Assembly (NCBI GenBank): GCA_964035015.1
Contig: OZ035997.1
Coordinates: forward strand, 62,304,285 to 62,368,284
Direction: 5' to 3'
Length of the DNA: 64,000 nucleotides
From: Corallium rubrum
Taxonomy: Eukaryota; Cnidaria; Anthozoa; Scleralcyonacea; Coralliidae
Shown here: positions 7,352-17,323 of the stretch, piece by piece
Layout of the letters: each line of letters begins with the position of its first letter
Position numbering within the stretch: the stretch's first letter is position 1
Notes under the pieces: model-generated
What the model was told of the DNA's origin: nothing
Database searches by the model: none
Seen by the model: the letters and a program-made list of their open reading frames with translations, nothing else
Program-made: the position numbers and the translations under genes

Positions 7352-8107
7352 TTACTTTCTCTTAGTGTAACTATAGGAAAATAATCCAGCCGCTATGATA
7401 ATTACTGCTAAATACTCTCCAGCGAAAATAATTACCCTACCACTTGCCTTCCCTATTTCTGTCCATGGGATTACGTCTCTTCTCTTCGCTGGATGTAACT
7501 TCTCCCATTTCTTAGCCTGATGAACAATATCAGATCCCTTCCTAGTTAAGCCTACAGACAGACCAGTTACTAATGCAATCACTCCTAAACCAATGGCAGT
7601 TATAATTCCAGCTTTTTTCAATGTCTTTTTTAGGTTAGCCTTAGTCCACTCATCATAGTGTGTTCTGATACCATCTCTCAGTAGCTCACTATCCTCCCCG
7701 GTCAAAGCCCGTCCAATCGTATGGAAGTCATCTCCTAAATGCTTCACAGAATAATCGATAACTAAACCAGACTCACTGAACTCCCTGGACACACTTAGTA
7801 TATTATTATCAATCAGATAGTCAATAAACAGTGGATCTGCACATTGTGGCTCCAGTTCTAGTATATTTGTGAAAAGGTCCTCACAGTCTCTATATGCAGC
7901 CCGTCTTCTTATCCTCCCAGCTCAATCCTCTGGTACATTTTTTATAATGGAATCATTAGTAGCGTGAATAGTTCTGACACTATTTCTGTACCTTAATAAG
8001 TCATCTACAGCGTCATCACCTCCAAAATCTGTCCCGTCCTGATCATTTTCAGGATCTGGGTCTGGGTCATGATTTAGGTCTAATGGTTTAGGCTCAATTT
8101 CCTCCAT
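7352..8107 (-). pseudogene. Virus-block membrane protein gene interrupted by an in-frame TGA
   Basis: Reading leftward from the ATG at 8105-8107, the frame runs for 61 codons through a very acidic, Pro/Asp-rich segment, meets TGA at 7922-7924, and continues in the same frame without another stop to 7352. No ATG lies between the TGA and the GTG at 7790-7792, so the downstream part has no good independent start. The C-terminal half has two strong hydrophobic segments (GIITAIGLGVIALVTGLSVG, and a second one close to the C-terminus) separated by a basic stretch, so the product is a double-pass or anchored membrane protein. A single substitution probably split one gene of about 250 codons; recoding of the TGA or a sequencing error are alternatives. 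It converges on the polymerase gene. Family not recognised. Confidence 0.6.
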
Positions 8108-8238
8108 ATTAAAATTGTTATGATTACAAAAAGATAAGCTGTTAAAAAGTGGGAAAACATGTGTACCAACATAATAAACAAAAAGTAGTGGAACAGAAAA
8201 CTGGGAAAACATAACAAGTAATTGGGTAGTGTCCTTAT

Positions 8239-8583
8239 TAGTAGTATAGAACATGGGGCTTCCGGTATACTTCGAGAAAACTGAAAAATTAATTTCAACC
8301 AATAATTGGTCCCAAAGCAAACTATTAACCACATACTCGACGGATTCAGCCCCGCCAGTGTTTTCATAATCTAATTGACATTTGGGAAAAATTTATTATG
8401 AGACGAAAAATAAAGTGGAACGAGGATATAAAAAGTGCGAAAACAGCTAAAAATCGATTTATCTTGGAAGGGCTGAATCCGTCGAGTATGTGGTTAATAG
8501 TTTGCTTTGGGACCAATTATTGGTTGAAATTAATTTTTCAGTTTTTTCGGGGTGTGCCGGAAGCCCCATGTTCTATACTACTA
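8239..8583. repeat. Inverted repeat at the right edge of the virus-like block
   Basis: Arms 8239-8353 and 8470-8583 are near-identical reverse complements (for example, GGATTCAGCCC against GGGCTGAATCC) around a 116-bp AT-rich spacer. Virus-like genes stop left of it, and foldback-rich host-like sequence begins on the right. It may be the terminal inverted repeat in duplicated head-to-head form, a terminal hairpin copied on integration, or a solo terminus of a second element. Confidence 0.6.
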
Positions 8584-8726
8584 TTGCAGAATCAGTAGCC
8601 CGAATGAACGCCCGAGCAAATGAAACCTTTATAAAGATATGCCATGAAGTACTAACGAGTACTGTTGACGTGAAATGCGCGGAAACGTCCCGGCCAATTA
8701 AATGTTCATTTGAAGCGATCGAGAAG

Positions 8727-9026
8727 AAAATGAATTTAAGGCCTTCGTTGAGGTTTCCAGGGTGATTTCGGTAAGGCGCTCTCAATTTGTCAGAATTTAT
8801 GCCACAAAAATAAAATTATAACGTTAGAAAGCTATTAATTTGTAGAATACAATGTTGTCCTTGATTTTGCGATAAACACAAACCAATAATAATTGTGACT
8901 TTTTTAATTAAAACCAGAGGGCTTCATTCCGGACGACTCAAGTAAAAAGCGTTGGTTTTATTATGTTCAAAATAATTTTTTTCAGTTTAATTCCGCGATA
9001 AATTTCTTTCAAAACCGGTGTAACCG

Positions 9027-9098
<72 letters not shown>

Positions 9099-9503
9099 GT
9101 TTTGCTGATTTTATTGACGACCAAAGTTGAAAACGTTGTTTTTCGACATTCGGACAAAATAAATCATAAATTTGAAACTCGGCAATAAATAAGTAAACGC
9201 TCACACCCATTTTACTGGAAATTTATCTCGGAATCGGATTGCGAAATTTTTTTTTGAACAAAATGAAACACTTTCGTCTTAAGTCGCCGCGAGTGAAGCC
9301 CTCTGGTTTTACTTGAAAAATTCGTAACTATTATTAGCTTTTTTTTAACGCAAAATCAAAATCAAATACAAAATTGTATTCTACAAATTAATCGCTTTCT
9401 GACAATATCTATTTTATTTTTGTGGCATAAATTCTGGCGAATTCAAAACGCTTTACCCAAATGACCCTTGCAAACCTTAAATGAAGACCTTAAATAAACG
9501 AAA
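8727..9503. mobile_element. Foldback element with arms of about 200 bp
   Basis: The left arm (about 8727-8940) and right arm (about 9285-9503) are diverged reverse complements: AAACCAGAGGGCTTCA at 8913-8928 pairs with TGAAGCCCTCTGGTTT near 9294-9309, and the blocks around TTTATGCCACAAAAATAAAA also pair. The centre holds a TA run (9031-9095). No open frame of note. Non-autonomous foldback or MITE type; superfamily not assigned. Confidence 0.7.
9031..9095. repeat. (TA)n microsatellite
   Basis: Uninterrupted TA dinucleotides, preceded by a short ACCGGTGTAACCGGT palindrome, in the loop of the surrounding foldback element. Confidence 0.95.
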
Positions 9504-10439
9504 CCATCAAGAATGTAGATTCCAACAACTCCATAGTATTTTTCTGCTGTAACAAGTTCGTATATTAGCAATAATTTGGTAAAATTTGACAAAAACCAGT
9601 GACAGTGTTGTAATGGAAAACAGCAAAAAATGACGTACAAAATAACCTAAAATCTGAGTAGCTGATTTCAAACGATCTTAGTGATGTATTATGATCCTAT
9701 TTTGCGATATAATTCTGTTTTAATTTGTAACTTTTCAAAATAAGTGAGGGCGGTCTTCTGGTAGCAATATAATATTTGCGTTTGATTGTCTTTCCTTGAT
9801 TTTTTCAATTTCGACTTGTGAAATGTTTCTTTTCATTTTATTAATACGAGGTTTGTTGATGGTAACAAAATTTATTTAAATCAATTATTAAACAGTTACC
9901 ATTTTCTTATAGATTACCGTGATATTTTTAAAATAATTAGCATAAATTAGCATAATTTCAAAAATGAGCTGCCCGACAAGGCCCGGCAGCCTAAAATCTG
10001 AGTAGTATAGAGGCAAAAACGATTTAAATGGTATGTTGCGGTATTATTTTTGTGTTATTATGCCATATGTGATATATTAAGTTATAAACATGACTCGTTT
10101 TATTATTTTTTGCCCTTTTGTTTTATAATACATTAGAACTCGCGAATGAGTATCATACAAATTACCTACCATTAAATAATCCATAAGTTTCCATTCTTTA
10201 TTTTTGTTTAAGTGGTCTTCTTGTGATTTACACAAACATGAACAAGATGGATAGGAACGTTGGAAAGATTAACTGGTTTAGATATTATTTTCATCGCTTT
10301 TGGAGGTAGGGTCATAAATTATCAATAATTAAAAAAAATATCTCTATCTTAACAGATTGCTGAATATTTGTATTTGTAGTGTTTAAAACGACACCAACAG
10401 TGTTTTACTGCTTATCCAAGCTTAAAATTGTTAACTCTG
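9504..10439. other. AT-rich stretch without recognisable gene
   Basis: I see no supported coding frame, splice-bounded exon or clear repeat here; only scattered A/T runs. Confidence 0.6.
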
Positions 10440-10512
10440 CCATAACAAGAGACAAAACAAGTCAAAATCGTTAAAACAAATGTTTGCTGACGTTTTGTTG
10501 CATTTCTCATTA
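10440..10512. repeat. Left member of a long-range inverted pair
   Basis: The segment around ACAAGAGACAAAACAAGTC (10445-10463) through ACGTTTTGTTGCAT is the reverse complement of 16650-16716. Together with the pair 11470-11532/16118-16196 it encloses the Gypsy remnant in nested inverted arms. Confidence 0.55.
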
Positions 10513-10595
10513 ATTATCATCAGAGCGGCTTAAATACTAAACACTTTACACTATTCATTTTATATACGTTTTTCTTGTGTTATACGGTTAAACCC

Positions 10596-11417
10596 TGTCT
10601 CCGTCTCCGTCTCCGTCTCCGTCTCCGTCTCCGTCTCCGTCTCCGTCTCCGTCTCCGTCTCCGTCTCCGTCTCCGTCTCCGTCTCCGTCTCCGTCTCCGT
10701 CTCCGTCTCCGTCCCCGTCCCCGTCCCCGTCCCCGTCCCCGTCCCCGTCCCCGCCTCCGCCTCCGCCTCCGCCTCCGCCTCCGCCTCCGCCTCCGCCTCC
10801 GCCTCCGCCTCCGCCTCCGCCTCCGCCTCCGCCTCCGCCTCCGCCTCCGCCTCCGCCTCCGCCTCCGCCTCCGCCTCCGCCTCCGCCTCCGCCTCCGCCT
10901 CCGCCTCCGCCTCCGCCTCCGCCTCCGCCTCCGCCTCCGCCTCCGCCTCCGCCTCCGCCTCCGCCTCCGCCTCCGCCTCCGCCTCCGCCTCCGCCTCCGC
11001 CTCCGCCTCCGCCTCCGCCTCCGCCTCCGCCTCCGCCTCCGCCTCCGCCTCCGCCTCCGCCTCCGCCTCCGCCTCCGCCTCCGCCTCCGCCTCCGCCTCC
11101 GCCTCCGCCTCCGCCTCCGCCTCCGCCTCCGCCTCCGCCTCCGCCTCCGCCTCCGCCTCCGCCTCCGCCTCCGCCTCCGCCTCCGCCTCCGCCTCCGCCT
11201 CCGCCTCCGCCTCCGCCTCCGCCTCCGCCTCCGCCTCCGCCTCCGCCTCCGCCTCCGCCTCCGCCTCCGCCTCCGCCTCCGCCTCCGCCTCCGCCTCCGC
11301 CTCCGCCTCCGCCTCCGCCTCCGCCTCCGCCTCCGCCTCCGCCTCCGCCTCCGCCTCCGCCTCCGCCTCCGCCTCCGCCTCCGCCTCCGCCTCCGCCTCC
11401 GCCTCCGCCTCCGCCTC
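10596..11417. repeat. Hexanucleotide array in three blocks
   Basis: About 137 tandem hexamers without spacer: (GTCTCC) for about 115 bp, then seven GTCCCC units (10711-10752), then (GCCTCC) for about 665 bp to 11417. Blocks are internally near-perfect and differ at single positions. Open frames across it (Leu-Arg on one strand, poly-Gly on the other) are by-products of period 6. GC is far above the surroundings. Confidence 0.97.
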
Positions 11418-11469
11418 TCAATAACAATTGGATAAGGTAAAAGTGAGTATATTGGATATACGGTTTATT

Positions 11470-11532
11470 GGATTACAGATGTACAAGCAACTGATGAAAT
11501 ATAATAAAAATAAAAAGAAATTAAAAAGAAAA
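11470..11532. repeat. Inner left member of inverted pair flanking the Gypsy remnant
   Basis: The stretch around ACAGATGTACAAGCAACTGA (11476-11495) is the reverse complement of sequence at 16153-16182, with A/T-rich extensions pairing on both sides (11470-11532 with 16118-16196). Confidence 0.55.
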
Positions 11533-11757
11533 AGAAAACGAAAGTAATGGGGAGAGGAGACTATATAACAGTGAAAGTGGTATTGATCATGAGGAAATAT
11601 TTAATCGAGAGATTGTTTAAATTGAGAAAAAAATTAAACTTTCTTGAATAAGGAGTTCTAAGTTAGAAGACAAACGACGAAAAGAAATGATAGAAAAATC
11701 GTCAGGCGCAACGGTGTTGCAGGTTCGTCTAGAATGAGATTGGGTGCTACTCAATTA

Positions 11758-11973
11758 CAACAAAGATAGATTTTTGCCTATTAAATGTGAAACTCATGTT
11801 TTCTGAGATTTTCGTATGTAGATGGCGTCGGGTTAGCCCCAAAGACAATTCACCACATACACGTGTCAATGCTGTGGTGATTGTATTTGGGGCAAACCCG
11901 CCGCCATCTACACACGCGAATCTCAGAATACACGGGAGTTTCAATAACAGGCAAGCAACGATCGTTGTCGCAA
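11758..11973. mobile_element. Hairpin (foldback) element with arms of about 95 bp
   Basis: Left arm 11758-11856 and right arm 11873-11973 are imperfect reverse complements (GTAGATGGCGTCGGGTTAGC against the GCAAACCCGCCGCCATCTAC block), with a 16-bp loop. Short frames on both strands are artefacts of the symmetry. Confidence 0.7.
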
Positions 11974-12169
11974 TAGAATGTAGTGTCGTACACTATCCCC
12001 TTGTATTAATACGACACCGTTTAGTGGGAAATGGAACACGAGGAGTGTGAGAGGAAGAGCTGTTGCTGTTAGAAAAGAATCGTGAATAAAGTATTTTATA
12101 TTAAACTTGAGAAATAACATAATAGATATAAATTATAACCTATCTGACTTTTCTTAACTTTCCTTTGAA

Positions 12170-12975
12170 ATGCCAAACGCTGTGCAGTGGCCATATTTAT
12201 ACCATGAAACAGGCCAAGAAATTGACATGGCGGCTCAACTACCTTCATTTACATCATTTAAACCCGACATGGATCCCGATCAGTCAACGATGATCTACAT
12301 GGATACAACGTTTTACCAATTATCTTTCTGCGCTGGACATTAAAGATAAAAAGCGACAACATGCTCTGTTGCTCCATTGTGCAGGAGAGAAAGTATCTGA
12401 CATTTTCGAGACTCTCACTGCATGACACTGGCAAAAAATTTGAGACAGCTGTGGCAAAGGTCACCGCCGATTCCAAGAAAAGCATCGACTTTGAAACTTA
12501 TCGCTTTCGTCAAGTTCGTCAAAACACGGAGAAATTGGTAGATCAGTTCGTAACAAGGCTGCATGAATTCGGCTGTAATTTGTGAATTTCAAAATAACGT
12601 TGTTCTTCAACATGCTTGCGTCGTCGTGCTTTACGCGAGGACCGAACCTCTCTAAACCATTTGTTAAAGTTTGCAAGAGCATTCGAAGTTTAAGAACAGC
12701 AAGCAAAAAACCTGGAAGATGGTAAATAAGCAGACAACACCATTCCTTCCCCCGTAAATCCTCTTCACAAGCCAAAGAAACATGGCCGCCATACAAAGCT
12801 GGACAACTCACGCCACGGTCAGGAGACATTAAAAAAACACCGAGAGTTCGAAACGAAGTACAGACGTGTATAAATTGTGGTGGAAACTGGCAACATCCGG
12901 AGAACAGACCCTGCTTCAGGAAAGAGAAAACTTGTAACTCTTGTGGAAAGCAAAATCACTTCTCGAAAATGTGAA
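12170..12975 (+). pseudogene. Decayed Ty3/Gypsy gag with CCHC knuckles
   Basis: From the ATG at 12170 the three frames in turn resemble a retrotransposon Gag: a start rich in Ala/Gln/Pro, then a stretch like RFRQVRQNTEKLVDQFVTRL (about 12500-12560), then zinc knuckles at 12867-12972 (C-x2-C-x...H-x-C, followed by CNSCGKQNHF). Several stops and frameshifts break it. Gag packages the element RNA in virus-like particles. It is directly followed by protease, RT, RNase H and integrase remnants in canonical Ty3/Gypsy order. No intact LTR was recognised. Clearly inactive. Confidence 0.75.
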
Positions 12976-13129
12976 AATTAAAGGAAAACCAAGGTCAATA
13001 ACCAGTCACACGTGGTACCATCAACTCAGCTGAAACTAATCTAAGAGAACCAGACAGCAATCATCATCTGACGAAGAATACCTTTACACAGTAAGTGTCG
13101 AGCGAATCAGGGCTGTAACCAACAACTGA

Positions 13130-13450
13130 CCAGAACTGCAACTAAAAGTTAATTCGGTACCCATACCAACCCTTATTGATTCTGGTGCCTCAGTAAATGT
13201 GTTGTCCATGCATCATTATGAACAGTTGCAGCCTAGGGACCCGTTAACGTGCATGAAGCAAACAGTATATATCCCCATGGTTCCATGCAAGAAGCCACTT
13301 TCCTTACTTAAAAACAGGACACAGTGGTTGCATTTGACTCTAAGTCAGCAAATGTGCCATTTTATGTTGTGAATGGAAATCACCAGTCCCTCCTCAGCAA
13401 CACAACTGCTCGAAAAATTGCACAACTTGTAAAAGACGTCAGTACAGAAC
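13130..13450 (+). pseudogene. Retropepsin (aspartic protease) remnant
   Basis: The segment 13163-13204 reads through the aspartic protease signature LIDSGASVNVL (catalytic Asp in DSG), with a flap-like region and a following VPFYVVNGNHQSLL-type stretch about 13350-13400 interrupted by frameshifts. It lies between the zinc-knuckle Gag and the reverse transcriptase, as expected for Ty3/Gypsy. Confidence 0.7.
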
Positions 13451-13479
13451 CGGAAACTGCGGCATATATATTGACTATA

Positions 13480-14790
13480 GTCAGCTAATGGAGGAGTTTA
13501 CCGACATTTCCAAAGAAATTTGGAAATTGAAAGATGCATCAGTCCACATCTATGTAGACGAAACCGTTACTCCAGTCGTTCAAGAACATGGACGTATTCC
13601 ATTCAACGTATATATGCCAGTCGGGGAAAAACTCCAGCAGTTAGAGCAAGCAGGTATAATGGAAGATATTGACGATTCAACACTATGGGTATCGCCACTG
13701 GTCTGTGTTCCCAAACCACGAAAGCCTGATGAAGTTCGCTGCTGCATTGGTATGAGGCTTCCAATTAACACAGCCGTCCAGCCGGAGCGACATCCGACAC
13801 CAACCATTGAAGAACTTCTATACGACCGTAATGGGGCTTGATATGTTTCAAAGTTTGATCTTCGACAAAGTTTTCTTCAGATTATACGTGCGCCAGAGAG
13901 CCGTAACCTCGCCACATTCTCGCCACATTTTGGAATTAGCGCTTTTCCAGAATGGTTTTTGTATTATCTTCAGCCCCAGAAATTTTCCAGCATGAAATCC
14001 AGAAATCCTTACAGGGAATTCCCAGTGTGAAGAATATTACCGTCAAAATATAATCATTTATGGCCCATCCCAAGTTGCCCATGGTCAAGCCCTCCGATCA
14101 AATCAGTATTTCAGCGCCTGAGAAAGAAAGGCCTTACTCCCTACCAATCCAAATCGGTGCATTTAACAAGCGGAGCCTTGCTTTCCTTGAGTTCAGCCAT
14201 CAATAATGCCGACACTCCCAAGACCGCAATCTAAGTGCGCAGATTTGTTGGACTTACCAACTATGTGTCTCTGTCCATTGCCAACTACGCTACAATCTCA
14301 GAGCCACTTCGACGTCTCACCATATCTCATATTCCAATTGGATCAGCTGGCTTTCAATGAAGTGAAAGCACGGATTACTAGTAACACAGTAATGGCCTAC
14401 TACAATCCAGCTGCTAAGTGAACTAACTGTCGACGCTAGTCCAGTTGGCTTGGGGTTGTACACTTACTCCGAATTCACAAAATGCTAATAGCGGTGATGA
14501 TATTCATATTGTTTCTTATGCCAGTAGGAACAATTAATAACAGATGTCGAAAAACGTTACAGTCAGACAGAGAAGGAGAGTTTATAGCGATACTGTGGGG
14601 ACGTGAGGAATTTCACCTATACCTGTATAGCTCAACATTCAACTTGGTAACCGATCACAATGCCCTTGAAATTCAAAAAGGTGGTTGTTATGCTTGCCAC
14701 AGTGCGATTTTACGATCACATACCGTTTTGGAGATGGAAATCGGGTTTATTATCTTTTACGAGACTCAACCACAGTGACCTCAAGTCATT
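13480..14790 (+). pseudogene. Ty3/Gypsy reverse transcriptase and RNase H remnant
   Basis: An open stretch at 13488-13841 encodes the RT entry region (GRIPFNVYMPVGEKLQQLEQ, then WVSPLVCVPKP and an HPTPTIEELL motif), stopping at a TGA where the family continues with the catalytic strand; the other frames pick it up (KFDL, about 13850). The region expected to hold the YxDD motif (about 14020-14060) is frameshifted and no catalytic pair survives. Downstream, about 14420-14680, RNase H-like stretches remain (DREGEFIAILWGREEFHLYL and LVTDHNALE). Multiple stops make it non-functional. Confidence 0.8.
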
Positions 14791-14811
14791 AGAGAAACTA
14801 AAAACCGAAAT

Positions 14812-15560
14812 AATTGAAACAAGTGCTGGCCTGCTTTTGCGAGGGAATCGTATTGTGATTCCGCAAACTTTGCAAACACAACCAGTACATTTGGCTCATG
14901 AGGTACACCAGAGAATTGTTAAGAAGGAAGGACTTCTCCTGGAGAAGATTTGGTTGGAGAAGGTTTCGTCGGGTAGAGACACAGCTTGCTAACTGTGTCC
15001 CCTGCTAAGCCGTAGGAACTCCAAATAAACCAGCTCTTCTACACACTATAGCAATGCCTTGCCATCCACAGCAAGGTGTAGACATTGACTTCCTAGCAGA
15101 AACGTTACTGATTACCATTGATCAGCATTCGCATTTCCAGAGGTAGAAATAATGACCACAACAACTGCGTGCTCCTTCTGTAATTCCAAACTTGGAGCGG
15201 ATTAACGCTACCCATGGTATATCCCATCATCTATTGTCTCAGATATTAGCTCGCCCTTTGTTATTGTCGACCTTGCCAAGTTCATGAAGGAAAATGGCAT
15301 ACACCATCGACGTATAACTCCCCTTTGTTTTCAAGCCAAATCCGAAGCTGAAAGTTTCATGAATCCTCTGCTGAAGCAATTCAGCCGAAGGCCGAAATTG
15401 GCGCAGAAGATCGAATAAATTCCTTCCCAACTTCCACTGCACTCCCCATACAGCTACTGGTGTATCGCCTGCCGTGTTGTTATTCAACCGAAGGCCTAGA
15501 GGGAAACTATCGACGTGACAGAAGATGAAGACCCCACTGGTTGAAGAACTACAACAATAT
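14812..15560 (+). pseudogene. Ty3/Gypsy integrase remnant
   Basis: The zinc-binding N-terminus is visible at about 14881-14960 (VHLAHEVHQRIVKKEGLL, with the H-x3-H pair) and the C-terminal catalytic-core end at about 15430-15500 (TPHTATGVSPAVLLFNRR). The middle is shredded by stops and frameshifts, and the D,D-35-E residues cannot be followed. It ends the Gypsy remnant; an (AAT)n run follows within 110 bp. Confidence 0.75.
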
Positions 15561-15668
15561 ACAAAGAGATGCATAAAGAAAAGCACAAGCAAAAGAGTAT
15601 ACTGCAATGTAAGGAGAGATTCAAAGTCTGCACATGTTAAAGTTTGCTCATTTCTCAATACAAATAAC

Positions 15669-15671
15669 AAC

Positions 15672-15753
<82 letters not shown>

Positions 15754-15775
15754 GTAATAATAATGGTAATAATTA
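15669..15775. repeat. (AAT)n microsatellite
   Basis: Near-perfect AAT/ATA trinucleotides with two GGT-containing interruptions at the 3' end. Poly-Asn and poly-Ile frames over it are artefacts. Confidence 0.95.
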
Positions 15776-16117
15776 TAAAAATAATTTTATTCACGTATCT
15801 ATGTATCTGCTTTAACAGATTAATTGCATGGGGGACACTATGCAAGATACTTAATTATTTAAATAAAAACTACGTACAATATTATATTCAATCATATATA
15901 TACATTAATCAGATATATACAGAGTATAAAATGAATAAAAAAGCCTTTGTAATTATTTTCAATAAAGCCAAAGAGATCTCGTTTTCTAATATTATTCCTA
16001 AAGGAGTTCAGACTAGGAAAGTCAATCACTAAAATTCTCTATTAATGAAAATATTTCCTCACTACAGCTTTCTCTGTTATAATCTCCGCCCCTCCCCGCC
16101 CGCCTTATTTTTTTATT
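15776..16117. other. AT-rich stretch, no gene seen
   Basis: No supported exon or conserved motif; runs of A and T and a short pyrimidine tract near 16085-16105. Confidence 0.6.
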
Positions 16118-16196
16118 ATTTCTTTTTATTTCTTCTTATTTTTTTTTTATTATTTTGTATCAGTTGCTTGTACATCTGTAAAACAATATATTGTTT
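16118..16196. repeat. Inner right member of inverted pair flanking the Gypsy remnant
   Basis: Reverse complement of 11470-11532, including TCAGTTGCTTGTACATCTGT (16163-16182). Confidence 0.55.
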
Positions 16197-16457
16197 ATTG
16201 TAATTTTTATTTTCAAAATTTAACCCTTTTTTGTATAATCTTATTAGCTTGTATATATATATATCGATAACTATCCACTTGCATACAGTTTCCTGGTTAC
16301 CATGCGTGTTTTCATTGGTTATTGATCTTTATCTAATAGAGGGCAGACACATGGGCACGTTAGATCATGTCCGCTGACTAGCTTTTCCCGTATTCATGCC
16401 AAAATCCGGAAAAAGTTTTGATAGAAACCTTTTAAATTTTGGTATTGTATAAAACAA

Positions 16458-16612
16458 GTAGATTCTATTTTTTTATGCCTGTTGAGTTATAGATACACAG
16501 AAGACGTAACACCGTGGTAAGAACATCAGTGACCTACTTTTTTGTTCTAACCTCGGTGTGACGTCATCTGAGCATCTATAACTGAACAGACAACGGCAAA
16601 TGGAATCTATTT
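16458..16612. repeat. Hairpin with arms of about 70 bp
   Basis: TAGATTCTATTT... at 16459 and its diverged complement ...AAATGGAATCTA ending at 16612 pair across most of their length (GTTATAGAT/ATCTATAAC in the middle). The loop is only about 18 bp. Probable small foldback element. Confidence 0.6.
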
Positions 16613-16649
16613 CAGTATGTATTTAAACCGCAACGACGATGTTTCCAGA

Positions 16650-16716
16650 TGCAACGAAACGTTAGAAAACATGTTCTTAAAAGTAATCTGACTTGTTTTG
16701 TCTCTTATTATAGCAG
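16650..16716. repeat. Right member of the outer long-range inverted pair
   Basis: Starts ATGCAACGAAACGTTAGAAA and includes GACTTGTTTTGTCTCTT; reverse complement of 10440-10512. Confidence 0.55.
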
Positions 16717-17321
16717 TATTAAGAATTTTGAGATAAACTCTTCTTTTATTTTACAATTAAGCTTTCCGCCCGGAAAATCAATTGCCAAGATTTGCAAGCC
16801 GAAATTTTAGCTAAGAAACAATGTTCATTTTTAACCATTAATTTAAAAATACTATAGCTGAGAAACCTAAACGAAAAGTTTGTGTAAATCAGGACGATTT
16901 TCTTTCAAATGGGCAATTTGCACTATCCTAATGCATGCAGGAATAGTTGATGTACGATTCTCTTTCGGATGAAATAGGCTGCTTCAGGCGAGCATTTCGC
17001 AAGCGAGCAATTGACTATTTTAGCGTGTTTTTTTTCCTAACAAGGGATTCTTCACTTCCCGTAAGGGCAGGTAGGTTATAAACTTCGTTCTGTGTAAATG
17101 GGAGCAAAACGGATTTTAATGGCGAGAAAATTACTTCAGGTTGTCGATGAAGTGAAGAACGTTCGAACAAAACCATGCTTGAAGAAAGAGCTTTTTGCAC
17201 ATTCCTAAGTGAACATAGGAAAATTTATTGCTGTACAGAAAGCCATTTGGCTTTACATTAATCATCCACATGTAGTAGACCTATTCAGATCGTATAGTTA
17301 ATGCCCTTGTAAATAAAACAC
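16717..17321. other. Unannotated stretch
   Basis: No coding or repeat structure that I can support. Confidence 0.5.
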
Positions 17322-17323
17322 TA

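Noticed and set aside
10575-11435. Long Leu-Arg and poly-Gly open frames
   Set aside because: They are translations of the hexanucleotide array; no initiation context or non-repeat domain.
15525-16032. Poly-Asn and poly-Ile frames
   Set aside because: Caused by the (AAT)n run.
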